64,000 nucleotides of DNA from Gaiellasilicea sp963749515 (GCA_963749515.1 CAVVMR010000001.1:868001-932000), one strand, 5' to 3'. Positions 48,152 to 58,936 are shown, counted from the first letter of the stretch. Notes: generated from the sequence alone by a model not told the origin. Made by a program: numbers and translations.

Positions 48152-49438
48152 ATGGCCGTCGCCCAGGCAACGCTCGACCAGCTTCGCACCGCCGGCCTCG
48201 CCGACGTCGATCCCGAGATCGCGTCGCTGCTCGGCCAGGAGCTCGAGCGGCAGCGCGCGCAGATCGAGCTGATCGCGTCCGAGAACTTCACCTGGCCGAG
48301 CGTGCTGGAGGCGGTCGGCTCCGTGCCGACCAACAAGTACGCCGAGGGCTACCCCGGCCGCCGCTACTACGGCGGCTGCGAGGTCGTGGACGAGATGGAG
48401 CAGCTGGCGATCGAGCGCGCAAAGGAGCTCTTTGGCGCAGAGCACGCGAACGTGCAGCCGCATGCGGGCGCGCAGGCGAACATGGCCGCCTACTTCGCCC
48501 TCCTCCAGCCCGGCGACACGATCCTCGGCCTCCGGCTCGACCACGGCGGCCACCTGACACACGGGTTGAAGGTCAACTTCTCGGGCCGGCTCTACACGAT
48601 CGCCTCGTACGGAGTCTCACGCCGCACGGACATGGTCGACTACGACGAGGTGCTCGAGGTCGCGAAGGAGCATCGGCCGAAGCTGATCGTCTGCGGCGGT
48701 TCCGCGTACCCGCGCACGGTCGACACGGCCGAGTTCCGGAAGATCGCCGACGAGGTCGACGCCCTGCTGATGTGCGACATGGCGCACTTCTCCGGCCTCG
48801 TCGCGGCCGGGCTCCATCCGAACCCGGTCGAGCACTGCGACATCGTCACCTCGACGACCCACAAGACGCTCGCGGGACCACGCGCCGGTTTCGTCCTCTG
48901 CCGCGAGGAGCACGCGCAGGCCGTGGACCGCGCGGTCTTCCCGGGCATGCAGGGTGGGCCGCTGATGCACGTGATCGCGGCGAAGGCGGCGTGCTTCAAG
49001 ATCGCCGGCACCGAGGCGTTCCGCTCCTACCAGGAGCAGGTGCGCGCGAACGCCGACGCACTGTCGGACGAGTTGACGACGAACGGTCTCGACGTCCTCA
49101 CCGGCGGTACCGACACGCACCTCCTCCAGCTCGACCTGCGCAAGACGGACTGGACCGGCAAGGACGCCGAGGAGCGGTTGCACGAGGTGAAGCTGACCGT
49201 GAACCGGAACACCGTGCCGTTCGACGAGCGCCCGCCGACCGTCGCCTCGGGCGTCCGCATCGGCACCCCTGCGGCCACGATGCGCGGCTTCGACGAGGAG
49301 GACTTCCGCGAGGTCGGCCGGATCATTGCCGGCGCACTCGGCGACGGCGAGCTCGGCGAGCTAGCCGATCGCGCCGAGGCGCTGTGCGCGAAGCGGCCGC
49401 TCTATCCGGGGTCGCGCGGCTATACGGCTTACACGTGA
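48152..49438 (+). CDS. glyA: Serine hydroxymethyltransferase
   Basis: A 428-residue PLP enzyme interconverting serine and glycine with tetrahydrofolate, the main one-carbon source. The PLP lysine is Lys238 in TSTTHKTLAGPRAGFV. ELIASENFTWPSVLEA, NKYAEGYPGRRYYGGCE and GVRIGTPAATMRGF are family-wide. Unlike most genes here, it has a clear Shine-Dalgarno (GAGGAGGAA) 7 bases before its ATG. Its stop overlaps the GTG of upp. Confidence 0.97.
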   Translation: MAVAQATLDQLRTAGLADVDPEIASLLGQELERQRAQIELIASENFTWPSVLEAVGSVPTNKYAEGYPGRRYYGGCEVVDEMEQLAIERAKELFGAEHANVQPHAGAQANMAAYFALLQPGDTILGLRLDHGGHLTHGLKVNFSGRLYTIASYGVSRRTDMVDYDEVLEVAKEHRPKLIVCGGSAYPRTVDTAEFRKIADEVDALLMCDMAHFSGLVAAGLHPNPVEHCDIVTSTTHKTLAGPRAGFVLCREEHAQAVDRAVFPGMQGGPLMHVIAAKAACFKIAGTEAFRSYQEQVRANADALSDELTTNGLDVLTGGTDTHLLQLDLRKTDWTGKDAEERLHEVKLTVNRNTVPFDERPPTVASGVRIGTPAATMRGFDEEDFREVGRIIAGALGDGELGELADRAEALCAKRPLYPGSRGYTAYT

Positions 49439-50070
49439 GCGCGGGCAAGGTAACGAGGGTCGACCACCCGCTGGTCCAGCACAAGCTCTCCTACCTCCGC
49501 GACCGGGAGACGCCGACCGTCCACTTCCGGAAGCTCGTGAACGAGCTGACGCTCCTCCTGACGTACGAGGCGACGAAGGACTTTCCGACCGAGCCGGTGG
49601 AGATCGAGACGCCGCTCGAACGGATGGAGGCACAGCGGATCTCTGGCAAGAAGGTGGCTGTCAATCCGGTCCTGCGCGCCGGCCTTGGGATGCTTGAGGG
49701 CACCCTCTCGCTGATCTCCAGCGCGCGCGTCGGCTTCATCGGGCTCTATCGCGACGAGGAGACGCTGCAGCCGGTCGAGTACTACGTGAAGCTCCCCGAG
49801 GACCTGGAGGAGCGGGACGCGATCGTTCTCGACCCGATGCTCGCGACCGGCAACTCGAGCGCGGCCGCGATCGCCGCCGTGAAAGGAGCGGGCGCGCGGT
49901 CGGTGACGCTCGTGTGCCTCGTCGCCGCGCCGGAAGGGATCGAGCGCGTGCACGAGGAGCACCCCGACGTGCACATCGTCTGTGCCGCCATAGACCGGGA
50001 GCTGAACGAGAAGGGCTACATCGTGCCGGGCCTGGGCGACGCAGGCGATCGGCTCTACGGGACGAAGTAG
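49435..50070 (+). CDS. upp: Uracil phosphoribosyltransferase
   Basis: A 211-residue pyrimidine-salvage enzyme converting uracil and PRPP to UMP. The PRPP-binding loop is LDPMLATGNSSAAAI. VDHPLVQHKLSYLRD opens the protein and VPGLGDAGDRLYGTK closes it, both typical. The GTG overlaps the glyA stop (GTGA); the longer open frame upstream is a shadow of glyA. glyA-upp adjacency is conserved in Gram-positive bacteria, in the same position before the ATP synthase genes. Confidence 0.96.
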   Translation: MSAGKVTRVDHPLVQHKLSYLRDRETPTVHFRKLVNELTLLLTYEATKDFPTEPVEIETPLERMEAQRISGKKVAVNPVLRAGLGMLEGTLSLISSARVGFIGLYRDEETLQPVEYYVKLPEDLEERDAIVLDPMLATGNSSAAAIAAVKGAGARSVTLVCLVAAPEGIERVHEEHPDVHIVCAAIDRELNEKGYIVPGLGDAGDRLYGTK

Positions 50071-50077
50071 GGAGGGC

Positions 50078-51193
50078 ATGAGCGCCCTTCGGGATCACCC
50101 CGAGGTCCTCTACGGCGCGGCGGTCGCTCTCCTGATCGTGATCCTGTTGACGCCCGCCGTCGGCGGCATGGCCCGCCTCCTCGGCGTCGTCGACCGGCCG
50201 GAGAGCAGGCGGTTGAACGTCAATCCCGTTCCGCGGCTCGGTGGGCTCTCGCTCTTCTTCGGGATCTTCGTGCCGGCCCTTGCCTTTCTCGAGCTCGGCC
50301 GGGAGACACGAGGGGTGCTGCTCGGCGCGGCAGTCGCGACCGTCGTCGGCGCTGTCGACGACTTCCGTGTGCTCGCGCCCGGGCGCAAGCTCGCCGGCCA
50401 GCTCGTCGCCGCCGCGATCCCACCCTTCTTCGGCGTCTGGATCGACCACTTCACGTTCCCGTTCCTCGGCCCGGTCGACCTGCCGGCGGCAGTCGGCGTC
50501 CCGGTGACGATTCTCTGGATCGTCGCCGTGATGAACATGGTCAACTTCCTCGACGGGATGGACGGTCTCGCCGCCGGTGTCTGCGGAATCGCCGGCGCAA
50601 CCTTCGCCGTGCTCTCGCTTTCGCTGGGGAAGACCGATCCGGCGATCCTCTCGGCCATCGTGGCCGGAGCCTGCATCGGCTTCCTCCGCCACAACTTCTT
50701 CCCGGCGCGGATCTTCATGGGCGACTCGGGGGCCCTCGTGCTCGGCTTCCTGCTCGCGGCGGTGTCGGTCCAGGGGCTTCTAAAGACGGCCTCGACGGTC
50801 GTCCTGCTGCTGCCGCTGCTCGTCCTGGCCGTGCCGATCATCGACACGTCGTTCGTCGTCGCCCGCCGGCTCAAGCACGGCCAGCGGGTGTCTGCGCCCG
50901 ACCAGGCTCACCTGCACTTCCGCTTCCTGCGGCGAGGCTTCTCGCAACGCAGGGCCGCGGTGACGATGTGGGCGTGGTGCGCCGCGCTCGCCGGCGCCGC
51001 GCTCGCGACGCGGTTCATCCCTTTCCGCGAGGGCGGCGTGTGGCACCTCTGGGAGACGGTCGCCGTTGCGGCGATCGCACTGGTGGCGATCGCGATGTCG
51101 CTGTACGTCGTCTACGTGCTGGAGATCGTGAAGCTGAACAACCCACGCCGTCTGCGGCGCGAGAGCGCCGACCACGAGCAGCTGAGCGCCTGA
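50078..51193 (+). CDS. WecA/MraY-family undecaprenyl-phosphate sugar-1-phosphate transferase
   Basis: A 371-residue polytopic membrane enzyme (about 11 helices) that transfers a sugar-1-phosphate, probably GlcNAc-1-P, from a UDP-sugar to undecaprenyl phosphate, starting wall glycan or arabinogalactan-type linkers. The catalytic Asp-rich motifs are present: VVGAVDDFRVLAPGRKLAGQ, VNFLDGMDGLAAGV, RIFMGDSGALVLGF and the cytoplasmic PDQAHLHFRFLRRGFSQR. The position between upp and the ATP synthase genes is typical of Actinobacteria, where this gene is usually called rfe or wecA. Confidence 0.9.
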   Translation: MSALRDHPEVLYGAAVALLIVILLTPAVGGMARLLGVVDRPESRRLNVNPVPRLGGLSLFFGIFVPALAFLELGRETRGVLLGAAVATVVGAVDDFRVLAPGRKLAGQLVAAAIPPFFGVWIDHFTFPFLGPVDLPAAVGVPVTILWIVAVMNMVNFLDGMDGLAAGVCGIAGATFAVLSLSLGKTDPAILSAIVAGACIGFLRHNFFPARIFMGDSGALVLGFLLAAVSVQGLLKTASTVVLLLPLLVLAVPIIDTSFVVARRLKHGQRVSAPDQAHLHFRFLRRGFSQRRAAVTMWAWCAALAGAALATRFIPFREGGVWHLWETVAVAAIALVAIAMSLYVVYVLEIVKLNNPRRLRRESADHEQLSA

Positions 51194-51202
51194 CGCATCC
51201 GG

Positions 51203-53563
51203 CTAGCGGACGACGAGCTCCTCCTCGCCGGCGCGGGGCTCCAGGCCGTCCGCCGGAACCCCATGCGGCAACGGAGCGTCCAACGTCGACCGGACCGCGC
51301 CGAGGAGCTCGTCGAGCGTGAACGGCTTCTGCAGCAACGAGACGGAGCCGGCGACGTCGGGGTCGATCGAGTTGTCGGTGTAGCCGGACATGAAGAGGAC
51401 GCGCAGCCGGGGCCGGATTCGAGCGACGCGTCGGGCGACCTCGGCTCCCCGCATCTGAGGCATTACGACGTCGGTGATCAGCAGTTCGATGGGCTCGCGG
51501 TTGATCGTGCACAGCCGCAGAGCCTCGCTGCCGTCGGCCGCCGCGAGCACCCTGTAGCCGCTGCTCTCGAGCATACGCCGGGTGAGCTCCCGCACGGACG
51601 TTTCGTCCTCGACGAGGAGAATCGTCTCGGAGCCACCGACCGGCCCTGCCTCGGCGAGCGCTGCCGCGGCCGGCTCGGCGCGAGCGCACTCCGGCAGATA
51701 GATCTCAAACGACGCCCCTTCGCCCGGCGAGGTGCGGATGCGGATGTGGCCGCCGCTCTGCTCGAGAATCCCGTAGACGGTCGACAGGCCGAGGCCCGTT
51801 CCCTTGCCGAGCTCCTTTGTCGTGAAGAACGGCTCGAAGACACGGGCCTGCGTCTCCGCATCCATCCCGGCGCCGTCGTCGGTCACGGCAAGGCGCACGT
51901 AGCGGCCGGGCTCGACTCGCCCATGCTGAATGTCGAGCGCCGCCTCGAGCTCGATCGCACGCGTCTCGATCGTGAGCGTGCCGCCGTCGGGCATTGCGTC
52001 CCGCCCGTTGACGGCGAGGTTGAGGAGCACCTGCTCGAGCTGTCCGGCATCGGCCTCGACCGGGCCGACGGTGGGGTCGAGCTCCACGACGAGCGCGACG
52101 TCCTCTCCGATCACACGGTCGAGCATCTTCTCGACCTCGGCGACGACCTCGTTCAGGTCGAGCTTCCCGGGCCGGACGACCTGCTGGCGGCTGAACGCAA
52201 GGAGCTGCTGCGTGAGCGATGAGGCACGGGTGGCTGCGCTCTTGATCTCTTCGAGGTCGTCGCGCACGCCGTCGGCTTCGGGGTGGTGCGACTCCCCGTC
52301 CGTGACGCGCTGGAGCGCGAGCTCGCTGTAGCCGGAGATCACTGTCAGGAGGTTGTTGAAGTCGTGCGCGACGCCGCCCGCGAGCCGGCCGACCGCCTCC
52401 ATCTTCTGAGACTGTCGAAACTGCTCCTCGAGCTGGCGCCTCTTGGTGATGTCCTGAACCTGTCCGACGTAGTAGACCGGCGCCCCGGCCGCGTCGCGGA
52501 CAACCGAAACGTCGAGTTGGATCCAGATCACGCGGCCGGTGGAATGGATGTATCGCTTCTCCAGCTCGTAGGAGTCGAGCTCGCCCTCCTGCACGCGGGT
52601 CAGGAGCTCGAGATCCTCGGCGAGGTCGTGCGGGTGTGTGATCGACTGGAAATCCATCTCCAGCAGCTCGTCTCTCGTGTACCCGATGATGTCCAGGAGC
52701 GCCTGGTTCACGTGCAGCCACCGCCCGTCGGGAGCGACGAGGGAGACACCGATGGGTGCGTTGTCGAACGCGACCGCGAAGCGCAGGTTGCTCAGCTCGG
52801 CTCGGCCCGATGCGGCGCGAGCCTCGATGCGCGCCGCTTCATTGAGGCGCCAGTTGACGATATTTGCGCTGCCGGCGGCGATGACGAAGAGGCCGTGAAC
52901 CATCGCCCATCGCCACGGGTGCGCGCTTGCTCCCGCATGGTTGTAGAGGCTCTCGGGAGCGATCACGCCGAGGAAGCCGTGGTGGACTACGACATATGCG
53001 AACGCGCACGCGTAAGCGAGCCAGTTTTCGTACAGGAGAAGGACGCTCATCACTACGAAGAAATGGAAGTGCCCTTCGATCGCGCCGCTGGAAAGGTGGA
53101 CGATCGTCGCCGAAGCCGTCAGCAGTCCGACCGCCGCGATCGTGCTGAGGAGGTGACGGTTGCGTGTCTTGTGCCCGGCCAGAGTCGCGGTTGCGGCCAG
53201 GAACGCCACCAGGCTGCCCTCGACGAGACTGTGTCGAAGCCCGTAGCCTGCGGCGACGGCGAAGAGCGTGATCGCCGGTGCATGCAGCCAGAGCAAGAGC
53301 AGGATCGCTCGGTGGCGGCGCAGCCAGAGGTTGTCGGGCAGCCAGTTGCCGTTCGGAAGCCCGGCCTGAAGTCGACGCAACCGGGGCGCCCAGTCGGGCG
53401 TCGGTGTCAGAGAACGCTGGAGATGCGGTGCGAGGCCGTAGTCGGACAGCTCGTGTCTCTCGTCGAGGGGTCTGCGTCTCACGGCAATCGGCGGGCACGG
53501 CCCGATCTGAAGGCCGCGGCGCACAAGAATGTGCTGCCGACGACTCGTTTGGTGCTCGTACAA
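51203..53563 (-). CDS. Membrane hybrid sensor histidine kinase (6TM-PAS-HisKA-HATPase-REC)
   Basis: A 786-residue sensor. Residues ~85-245 hold six hydrophobic helices with the conserved GHFHFFVVMSVLLLYENW and VVVHHGFLG motifs of a membrane sensor module also seen with GGDEF proteins. A PAS domain follows (residues ~260-385; FDNAPIGVSLVAPDGRWLHV). HisKA has His400 in GGVAHDFNNLLTVISGYSE. The ATPase has NLAVNGRDAMPDGG, DDGAGM, FEPFFTTK and GLGLSTVYGI. The receiver has Asp698 in LLITDVVMPQMRG, but lies after the kinase, so phosphorelay or self-control is likely. The start is uncertain: TTG at 53563 is used and no early ATG exists. It is divergent from the ATP synthase operon with 67 bases between. 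Confidence 0.92.
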   Translation of the reverse strand: MYEHQTSRRQHILVRRGLQIGPCPPIAVRRRPLDERHELSDYGLAPHLQRSLTPTPDWAPRLRRLQAGLPNGNWLPDNLWLRRHRAILLLLWLHAPAITLFAVAAGYGLRHSLVEGSLVAFLAATATLAGHKTRNRHLLSTIAAVGLLTASATIVHLSSGAIEGHFHFFVVMSVLLLYENWLAYACAFAYVVVHHGFLGVIAPESLYNHAGASAHPWRWAMVHGLFVIAAGSANIVNWRLNEAARIEARAASGRAELSNLRFAVAFDNAPIGVSLVAPDGRWLHVNQALLDIIGYTRDELLEMDFQSITHPHDLAEDLELLTRVQEGELDSYELEKRYIHSTGRVIWIQLDVSVVRDAAGAPVYYVGQVQDITKRRQLEEQFRQSQKMEAVGRLAGGVAHDFNNLLTVISGYSELALQRVTDGESHHPEADGVRDDLEEIKSAATRASSLTQQLLAFSRQQVVRPGKLDLNEVVAEVEKMLDRVIGEDVALVVELDPTVGPVEADAGQLEQVLLNLAVNGRDAMPDGGTLTIETRAIELEAALDIQHGRVEPGRYVRLAVTDDGAGMDAETQARVFEPFFTTKELGKGTGLGLSTVYGILEQSGGHIRIRTSPGEGASFEIYLPECARAEPAAAALAEAGPVGGSETILLVEDETSVRELTRRMLESSGYRVLAAADGSEALRLCTINREPIELLITDVVMPQMRGAEVARRVARIRPRLRVLFMSGYTDNSIDPDVAGSVSLLQKPFTLDELLGAVRSTLDAPLPHGVPADGLEPRAGEEELVVR

Positions 53564-53614
53564 AGTCGGGGCTTTTCCCCGGAAGTACGCGGCTTTCAGC
53601 TGTCACAAGCCTGC

Positions 53615-53620
53615 TATGCT
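53615..53620 (+). promoter_or_regulatory. Candidate -10 element (TATGCT) before the ATP synthase operon
   Basis: TATGCT ends 10 bases before the ATG at 53631, with TTTCAG 15 bases upstream as a weak -35. There is no Shine-Dalgarno. It would give a near-leaderless start for the first ATP synthase accessory gene. Confidence 0.4.
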
Positions 53621-53630
53621 CGCGGCGTAG

Positions 53631-53831
53631 ATGGAGCGTCAGCCGACCCCGCAGCTCAACCTCGCCGGCGCCGGCTCCGTCCTGATCGGAGCGACGGCAG
53701 CGGTGATCGCGGTCTGCATCCTGATCGGCTGGCTCGCCGGCTCGCCCGCCTGGGGCTTCCTCGTCGGCGCGATCCTCGGCATTCCGATCGGCGTCTTCAT
53801 GACCTACAGGCGCTACAGGGACGCGTTCTAG
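53631..53831 (+). CDS. AtpZ/AtpI-like small membrane protein
   Basis: A 66-residue protein with two transmembrane helices (VLIGATAAVIAVCILIGWLAG and WGFLVGAILGIPIGVFMTY) and a short basic/aromatic tail (RRYRDAF). This is the usual form of AtpZ/AtpI-type proteins that precede atpB and help assemble the c-ring or move Mg2+/Ca2+. The assignment rests on size, topology and position, not on a specific motif. The next gene begins on the base after its stop. Confidence 0.7.
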   Translation: MERQPTPQLNLAGAGSVLIGATAAVIAVCILIGWLAGSPAWGFLVGAILGIPIGVFMTYRRYRDAF

Positions 53832-54233
53832 ATGAACGGCCTCTTCTCCACGCCGCGCCCGATGCCGGACCAGAAGCTGCCGTTCGTCGCAGGCGCCGCC
53901 GTGATCGTCCTCGCGCTTCCCATCTTCCTCGCGACCGGCTGGGAGCTCCGCGGCTGGGTGATCGGCGCGACGCTCTGGGCCGCCTCGCGCGCGCTCGCCG
54001 CGCTACTGACGCACCTGCGGTCGGGCATGGGTAACCTCGCCGGCTCAGGCGTGGTGGGCTTCGGAATGACCTTTCGAGCGTTGGCGGTACTGGTTGTCGT
54101 CGTCGCGCTCGCAGCAACGGACGCGCGGCTCGCGCTCGCCGTCATCCTGCTGTACGCGCTCGCCTACACGCTCGAGCTGGCGGTCGCGATCGCGCTCTAC
54201 TTCTCGGGCGAGCCGAGGGGAACTGTGTCGTGA
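53832..54233 (+). CDS. AtpI-like membrane protein of the ATP synthase operon
   Basis: A 133-residue membrane protein with about four helices (VAGAAVIVLALPIFLATGWE, VIGATLWAASRALAALLTHL, FRALAVLVVVVALAATDARL and VILLYALAYTLELAVAIALYF). No catalytic motif is present. Its size, topology and position immediately before atpB fit ATP synthase subunit I, which assists c-ring assembly, though similarity is weak. Its stop overlaps the atpB GTG. Confidence 0.65.
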   Translation: MNGLFSTPRPMPDQKLPFVAGAAVIVLALPIFLATGWELRGWVIGATLWAASRALAALLTHLRSGMGNLAGSGVVGFGMTFRALAVLVVVVALAATDARLALAVILLYALAYTLELAVAIALYFSGEPRGTVS

Positions 54234-55117
54234 AACGGCTTAGCGCCCTCGCCGTGACACTGTTCCTCCTGCTGCCGCAGGTCGCGCTCGCCTCCTCGGC
54301 GACCGGCGCCGAGGAGGAGTTCGACCCCTCGCACGAGTGGGAGCTCCAGGAATGGATCCCGATCCACCTCGGCCCGCTCGACCTCTCGATCAACAAGGCC
54401 GTCGCCTACCTGATCCTCGGCACGATCTGCACGGTTGCCCTGGGGCTCTTTCTGATGCGCGCGCCGGTGGGCTCGAAGAACGAGGTCGGCCGCCGCCAGG
54501 CAGTCGGCGAGATGATCTACGACATCGCGCAGACGCAGATCGCCGAGCAGGGGCTCCCGCACAAGGCGATCGGGCGCTGGTTCCCGTACGTCGCCTCGCT
54601 CTTCCTCTTCATCTGGACGGTCAACATGCTCGGCTTCATCCCGCTGCCGCTCTCGGATGAGACCTTCACCCTCTGGGGCGTCGAGCTGCCGACCCTCGCG
54701 GTGTTCGCCGCGACCTCGACGCTGTCGGTCACGATCGCGCTCGCGCTGCTGACGTTCGCGTTCACCCACGTCGAGGGGATCCGTTACAACGGCCCGGTGA
54801 AGTACTTCAAGAGCTGGATCCCGGACGTGCCGAAGGGGCTCTATCCCCTGATCGTGCCGCTCGAGATCCTGGGCCAGTTCATGCGCCTGATCAGCCTCAG
54901 CGTTCGTCTCTACGCGAACATGCTCGCCGGCCACATGCTGATCCTCACCTTCATCGGGCTGATCTTCCTGACCTCGCCCTGGATCTTCCCGGTGTCGGTG
55001 TTCTTCGGCACGATCTTCTACCTCTTCGAGGTCGTGATCGTGGTCTCCATCCAGGCCTTCATCTTCGCCGCACTCTCTGCCATCTACATCGGCTCGGCCA
55101 TCGAGCCCGAGCACTAA
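54230..55117 (+). CDS. atpB: F0F1 ATP synthase subunit a
   Basis: A 295-residue stator subunit forming the proton half-channels. The essential Arg lies in SLSVRLYANMLAGHMLI. FLFIWTVNMLGFIPLPLSDE and the end FEVVIVVSIQAFIFAALSAIY are conserved. It has a predicted N-terminal leader-like segment (LSALAVTLFLLLPQVALA) with a GTG start, then five or more helices. The stop is followed by an AAAGGAGGA ribosome-binding site for atpE, one of the few strong ones in the window. Confidence 0.95.
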   Translation: MKRLSALAVTLFLLLPQVALASSATGAEEEFDPSHEWELQEWIPIHLGPLDLSINKAVAYLILGTICTVALGLFLMRAPVGSKNEVGRRQAVGEMIYDIAQTQIAEQGLPHKAIGRWFPYVASLFLFIWTVNMLGFIPLPLSDETFTLWGVELPTLAVFAATSTLSVTIALALLTFAFTHVEGIRYNGPVKYFKSWIPDVPKGLYPLIVPLEILGQFMRLISLSVRLYANMLAGHMLILTFIGLIFLTSPWIFPVSVFFGTIFYLFEVVIVVSIQAFIFAALSAIYIGSAIEPEH

Positions 55118-55127
55118 AGGAGGACTC

Positions 55128-55397
55128 GTGTTCCATTTGCTTGCGCAGGACGCCGCCGCCGCGGCGAGCAACGTCGATGCCGGCAAGGCGATCGCACTCG
55201 CGCTCGGCATCGGCCTCGGCTCGCTCGGGGCCGGCATCGGCATCGGCAACATCTTCGGCTCGATGATCCAGGCCGTCGCACGCCAGCCCGAGCTCCGTGG
55301 TGAGCTGACGGGTATCCAGTGGCTCGGGTTCGCTCTCACCGAAGCCGTCGTCTTCTACGGCCTCATCGGCGGCCTGCTCGCCTTCGTCCTCGTCTAA
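55128..55397 (+). CDS. atpE: F0F1 ATP synthase subunit c
   Basis: An 89-residue c-ring protomer. Helix 1 carries the Gly-rich GIGLGSLGAGIGIGN and helix 2 carries the proton-binding Glu72 in FALTEAVVFYGLI. The polar loop is RQPELRG. No sodium-type signature (Gln in helix 1 plus an ExxS/T-type set) is evident, so it is probably proton-driven. It has a GTG start with a strong Shine-Dalgarno, consistent with high translation of the most abundant subunit. Confidence 0.96.
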   Translation: MFHLLAQDAAAAASNVDAGKAIALALGIGLGSLGAGIGIGNIFGSMIQAVARQPELRGELTGIQWLGFALTEAVVFYGLIGGLLAFVLV

Positions 55398-55401
55398 GCC
55401 G

Positions 55402-55932
55402 ATGCCGCTTCTCGCAGACTCCGGGCTGATCTCGGCCACTCCCGGCCTCATGATCTGGACGCTGATCTGCTTCGGGATCGCGTTCTACGTCCTGAAGCGG
55501 TTCGCGTTCGGCCCGATCCAGAAGACGATCGACGAACGTCGCGATCGCATCCGCGGCGCAGTCGAGGAGGCCGAGCACGCGCGCGCCGAGGCCCGCCGGC
55601 TGCTGGAGGAGCACAAGCAGCTCATCGGCCAGGCGAAGGGCGAGGCGGGGGAGATCCTCGCCGAGGCGCGGAAGGTCGCCGACTCGCAGCGTGAGCGTGC
55701 GAAGGAGGAGATCGAAGCCGACCGGCAGCGCCGGCTCGAGGAGACGCGCAAGCAGATCGAGGCCGAGACGGTTCGCGCGCTCGAGCAGATCCGCGCGGAG
55801 GTCGCCGACCTCGCGCTGGTCGCCACCGCGAAGGTGACCGGCAAGGTGCTCGACCGCGACGACCACCGCAAGCTGATCGAGGACGCGATCGGCGACCTCG
55901 ACTTCTCGGTGCTGGAGCGTGATCGCAGCTAG
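55402..55932 (+). CDS. atpF: F0F1 ATP synthase subunit b
   Basis: A 176-residue peripheral-stalk subunit. One N-terminal helix (GLMIWTLICFGIAFYVLKRF) is followed by a long charged coiled coil (residues ~40-155: ERRDRIRGAVEEAEHARAEA and onward). The end LDRDDHRKLIEDAIGDLDF matches the delta-binding tail. The stop shares a base with the next start. Confidence 0.95.
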   Translation: MPLLADSGLISATPGLMIWTLICFGIAFYVLKRFAFGPIQKTIDERRDRIRGAVEEAEHARAEARRLLEEHKQLIGQAKGEAGEILAEARKVADSQRERAKEEIEADRQRRLEETRKQIEAETVRALEQIRAEVADLALVATAKVTGKVLDRDDHRKLIEDAIGDLDFSVLERDRS

Positions 55933-56465
55933 TGGCCGTCGCAGCCCGCCTGTACGCACGGTCGCTCTTCGAGGCGGCGAAGGACGAGAAGCGCCTCGAG
56001 CCCGTCCTCGACGAGTTCGGCGACTTCGTCGCGGCGCTCGAGGAGGTGCCCGAGCTGCGCAGCCTGCTCACGAATCCGGAGCTCGACCCGGTTCAGCGGA
56101 CCGCGGCGCTCGACGAGATCCTCGGTGGCGCCGACGAGCTGATCCGCAACTTCCTGCGCCTGCTGTCCGAGAAGGGACGCACGGGGCAGATCGACGAGAT
56201 CTACCGCGAGTTCGAGGAGCTCGTCGCGGCCGAGCAGAAGCGCCTGACGGTGGAGCTGACGACGGCCTACGAGCTCTCCGACGACGAAGCGTCGACCATC
56301 CTGAAGAAGATCGAGAAGTCCTCCGGCCGCTCGGTCGAGGCGACCCGCAAGGTCGATGCCGCCCTGATCGGCGGGATCATCCTCCAGGTCGGCTCGCACC
56401 GGCTCGACGCAAGCATCCGCGGCCGCATCGACCGACTACGCCATGAACTCGCGACAAGGAGCTGA
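55932..56465 (+). CDS. atpH: F0F1 ATP synthase subunit delta
   Basis: A 177-residue stalk subunit joining b to the alpha3-beta3 head. VAARLYARSLFEAAKDEKRL opens it and a six-helix N-domain follows; the C-terminal strand VDAALIGGIILQVGSHRLDA is the family hallmark. It begins with GTG, overlapping atpF by one base, and ends two bases before atpA. Confidence 0.94.
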   Translation: MAVAARLYARSLFEAAKDEKRLEPVLDEFGDFVAALEEVPELRSLLTNPELDPVQRTAALDEILGGADELIRNFLRLLSEKGRTGQIDEIYREFEELVAAEQKRLTVELTTAYELSDDEASTILKKIEKSSGRSVEATRKVDAALIGGIILQVGSHRLDASIRGRIDRLRHELATRS

Positions 56466-56467
56466 CG

Positions 56468-57997
<1,530 letters not shown>

Positions 57998-58888
57998 ATG
58001 GCTTCGGTCCAGGATCTGAAGCGGCGCGTCCGTTCCGTCAAGAACACGCGCAAGATCACGAAGGCGATGGAGCTCGTCGCCTCGGCTCGGCTGCGCCGTG
58101 CTCAGACCCGGATCGAGGCGATGCGCCCGTACGCCGAGACGATGCGCGAGCTGATCGCGGGCGTCGGACGCGCGAGCTCGTCCGTGCGCGGGCTGCCGCT
58201 GCTGCAGCAGCGCGAGGAGATCAAGACGGTCGCAGTCGTGGCGCTCACCGGCGACCGCGGTCTCGCCGGCCCGTTCAACGCCCAGATCATCAGGCGGGTG
58301 TTCGCGCTCGAGCGGCAGCTGCGCGGTGAGGGAAAGCAGGCGCAGTTCGTCGCGGTCGGCAAGCGCGGCCGCTCCACGCTCGCCTTCCGCGGCTACGAGG
58401 TGCTCGGCGAGTACACCGGCTTCACCGACCGGCCCGCCTACGCCGACGCGCAGGCGATTGCCCACCGCGTCGCCGAGCTCTACATCGAGGGTGAGATCGA
58501 CAGCGCCGTCCTCGTCTACAACGCCTTCGTCTCACCGCTCGTGCAGACCGTGACCGAGCAGGAGCTCTTGCCGATCTCGGCCGACATCCTCGAGACCGAC
58601 GAGCAGGAGCGGCGCGACGACGCGATGCGCGGCGACTTCATCTTCGAGCCCGAGCCGGAGGAGATCCTCGCCAGGCTGCTGCCGGTCTACCTCGAGACGC
58701 AGGTCTACCGGGCTCTGCTCGAGTCGGCAGCGTCCGAGCAGGGGGCGCGGATGACTGCGATGCGGAACGCGTCCAAGAACGCGGGCGAGCTGATCGACAC
58801 GCTGACCCTGCAAATGAACCGAGCGCGCCAGGCGGAGATCACGCAGGAGATGCTCGAGATCGTGGCCGGCGCCGAAGCCCTGACCTGA
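57998..58888 (+). CDS. atpG: F0F1 ATP synthase subunit gamma
   Basis: A 296-residue central-shaft subunit. KRRVRSVKNTRKITKAMELV begins the long N-terminal coiled-coil helix; VALTGDRGLAGPFNAQIIRR and the C-terminal RMTAMRNASKNAGELIDTLT, RARQAEITQEMLEIVAGAEA are conserved. It is the last ATP synthase gene here: the expected atpD (beta) and atpC (epsilon) are absent and a hairpin-rich gap follows. Confidence 0.96.
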   Translation: MASVQDLKRRVRSVKNTRKITKAMELVASARLRRAQTRIEAMRPYAETMRELIAGVGRASSSVRGLPLLQQREEIKTVAVVALTGDRGLAGPFNAQIIRRVFALERQLRGEGKQAQFVAVGKRGRSTLAFRGYEVLGEYTGFTDRPAYADAQAIAHRVAELYIEGEIDSAVLVYNAFVSPLVQTVTEQELLPISADILETDEQERRDDAMRGDFIFEPEPEEILARLLPVYLETQVYRALLESAASEQGARMTAMRNASKNAGELIDTLTLQMNRARQAEITQEMLEIVAGAEALT

Positions 58889-58936
58889 CTTTCTGATCTT
58901 CAACGTTGTCCGAGGCGTGACGGCGTCGTCGCCGGA

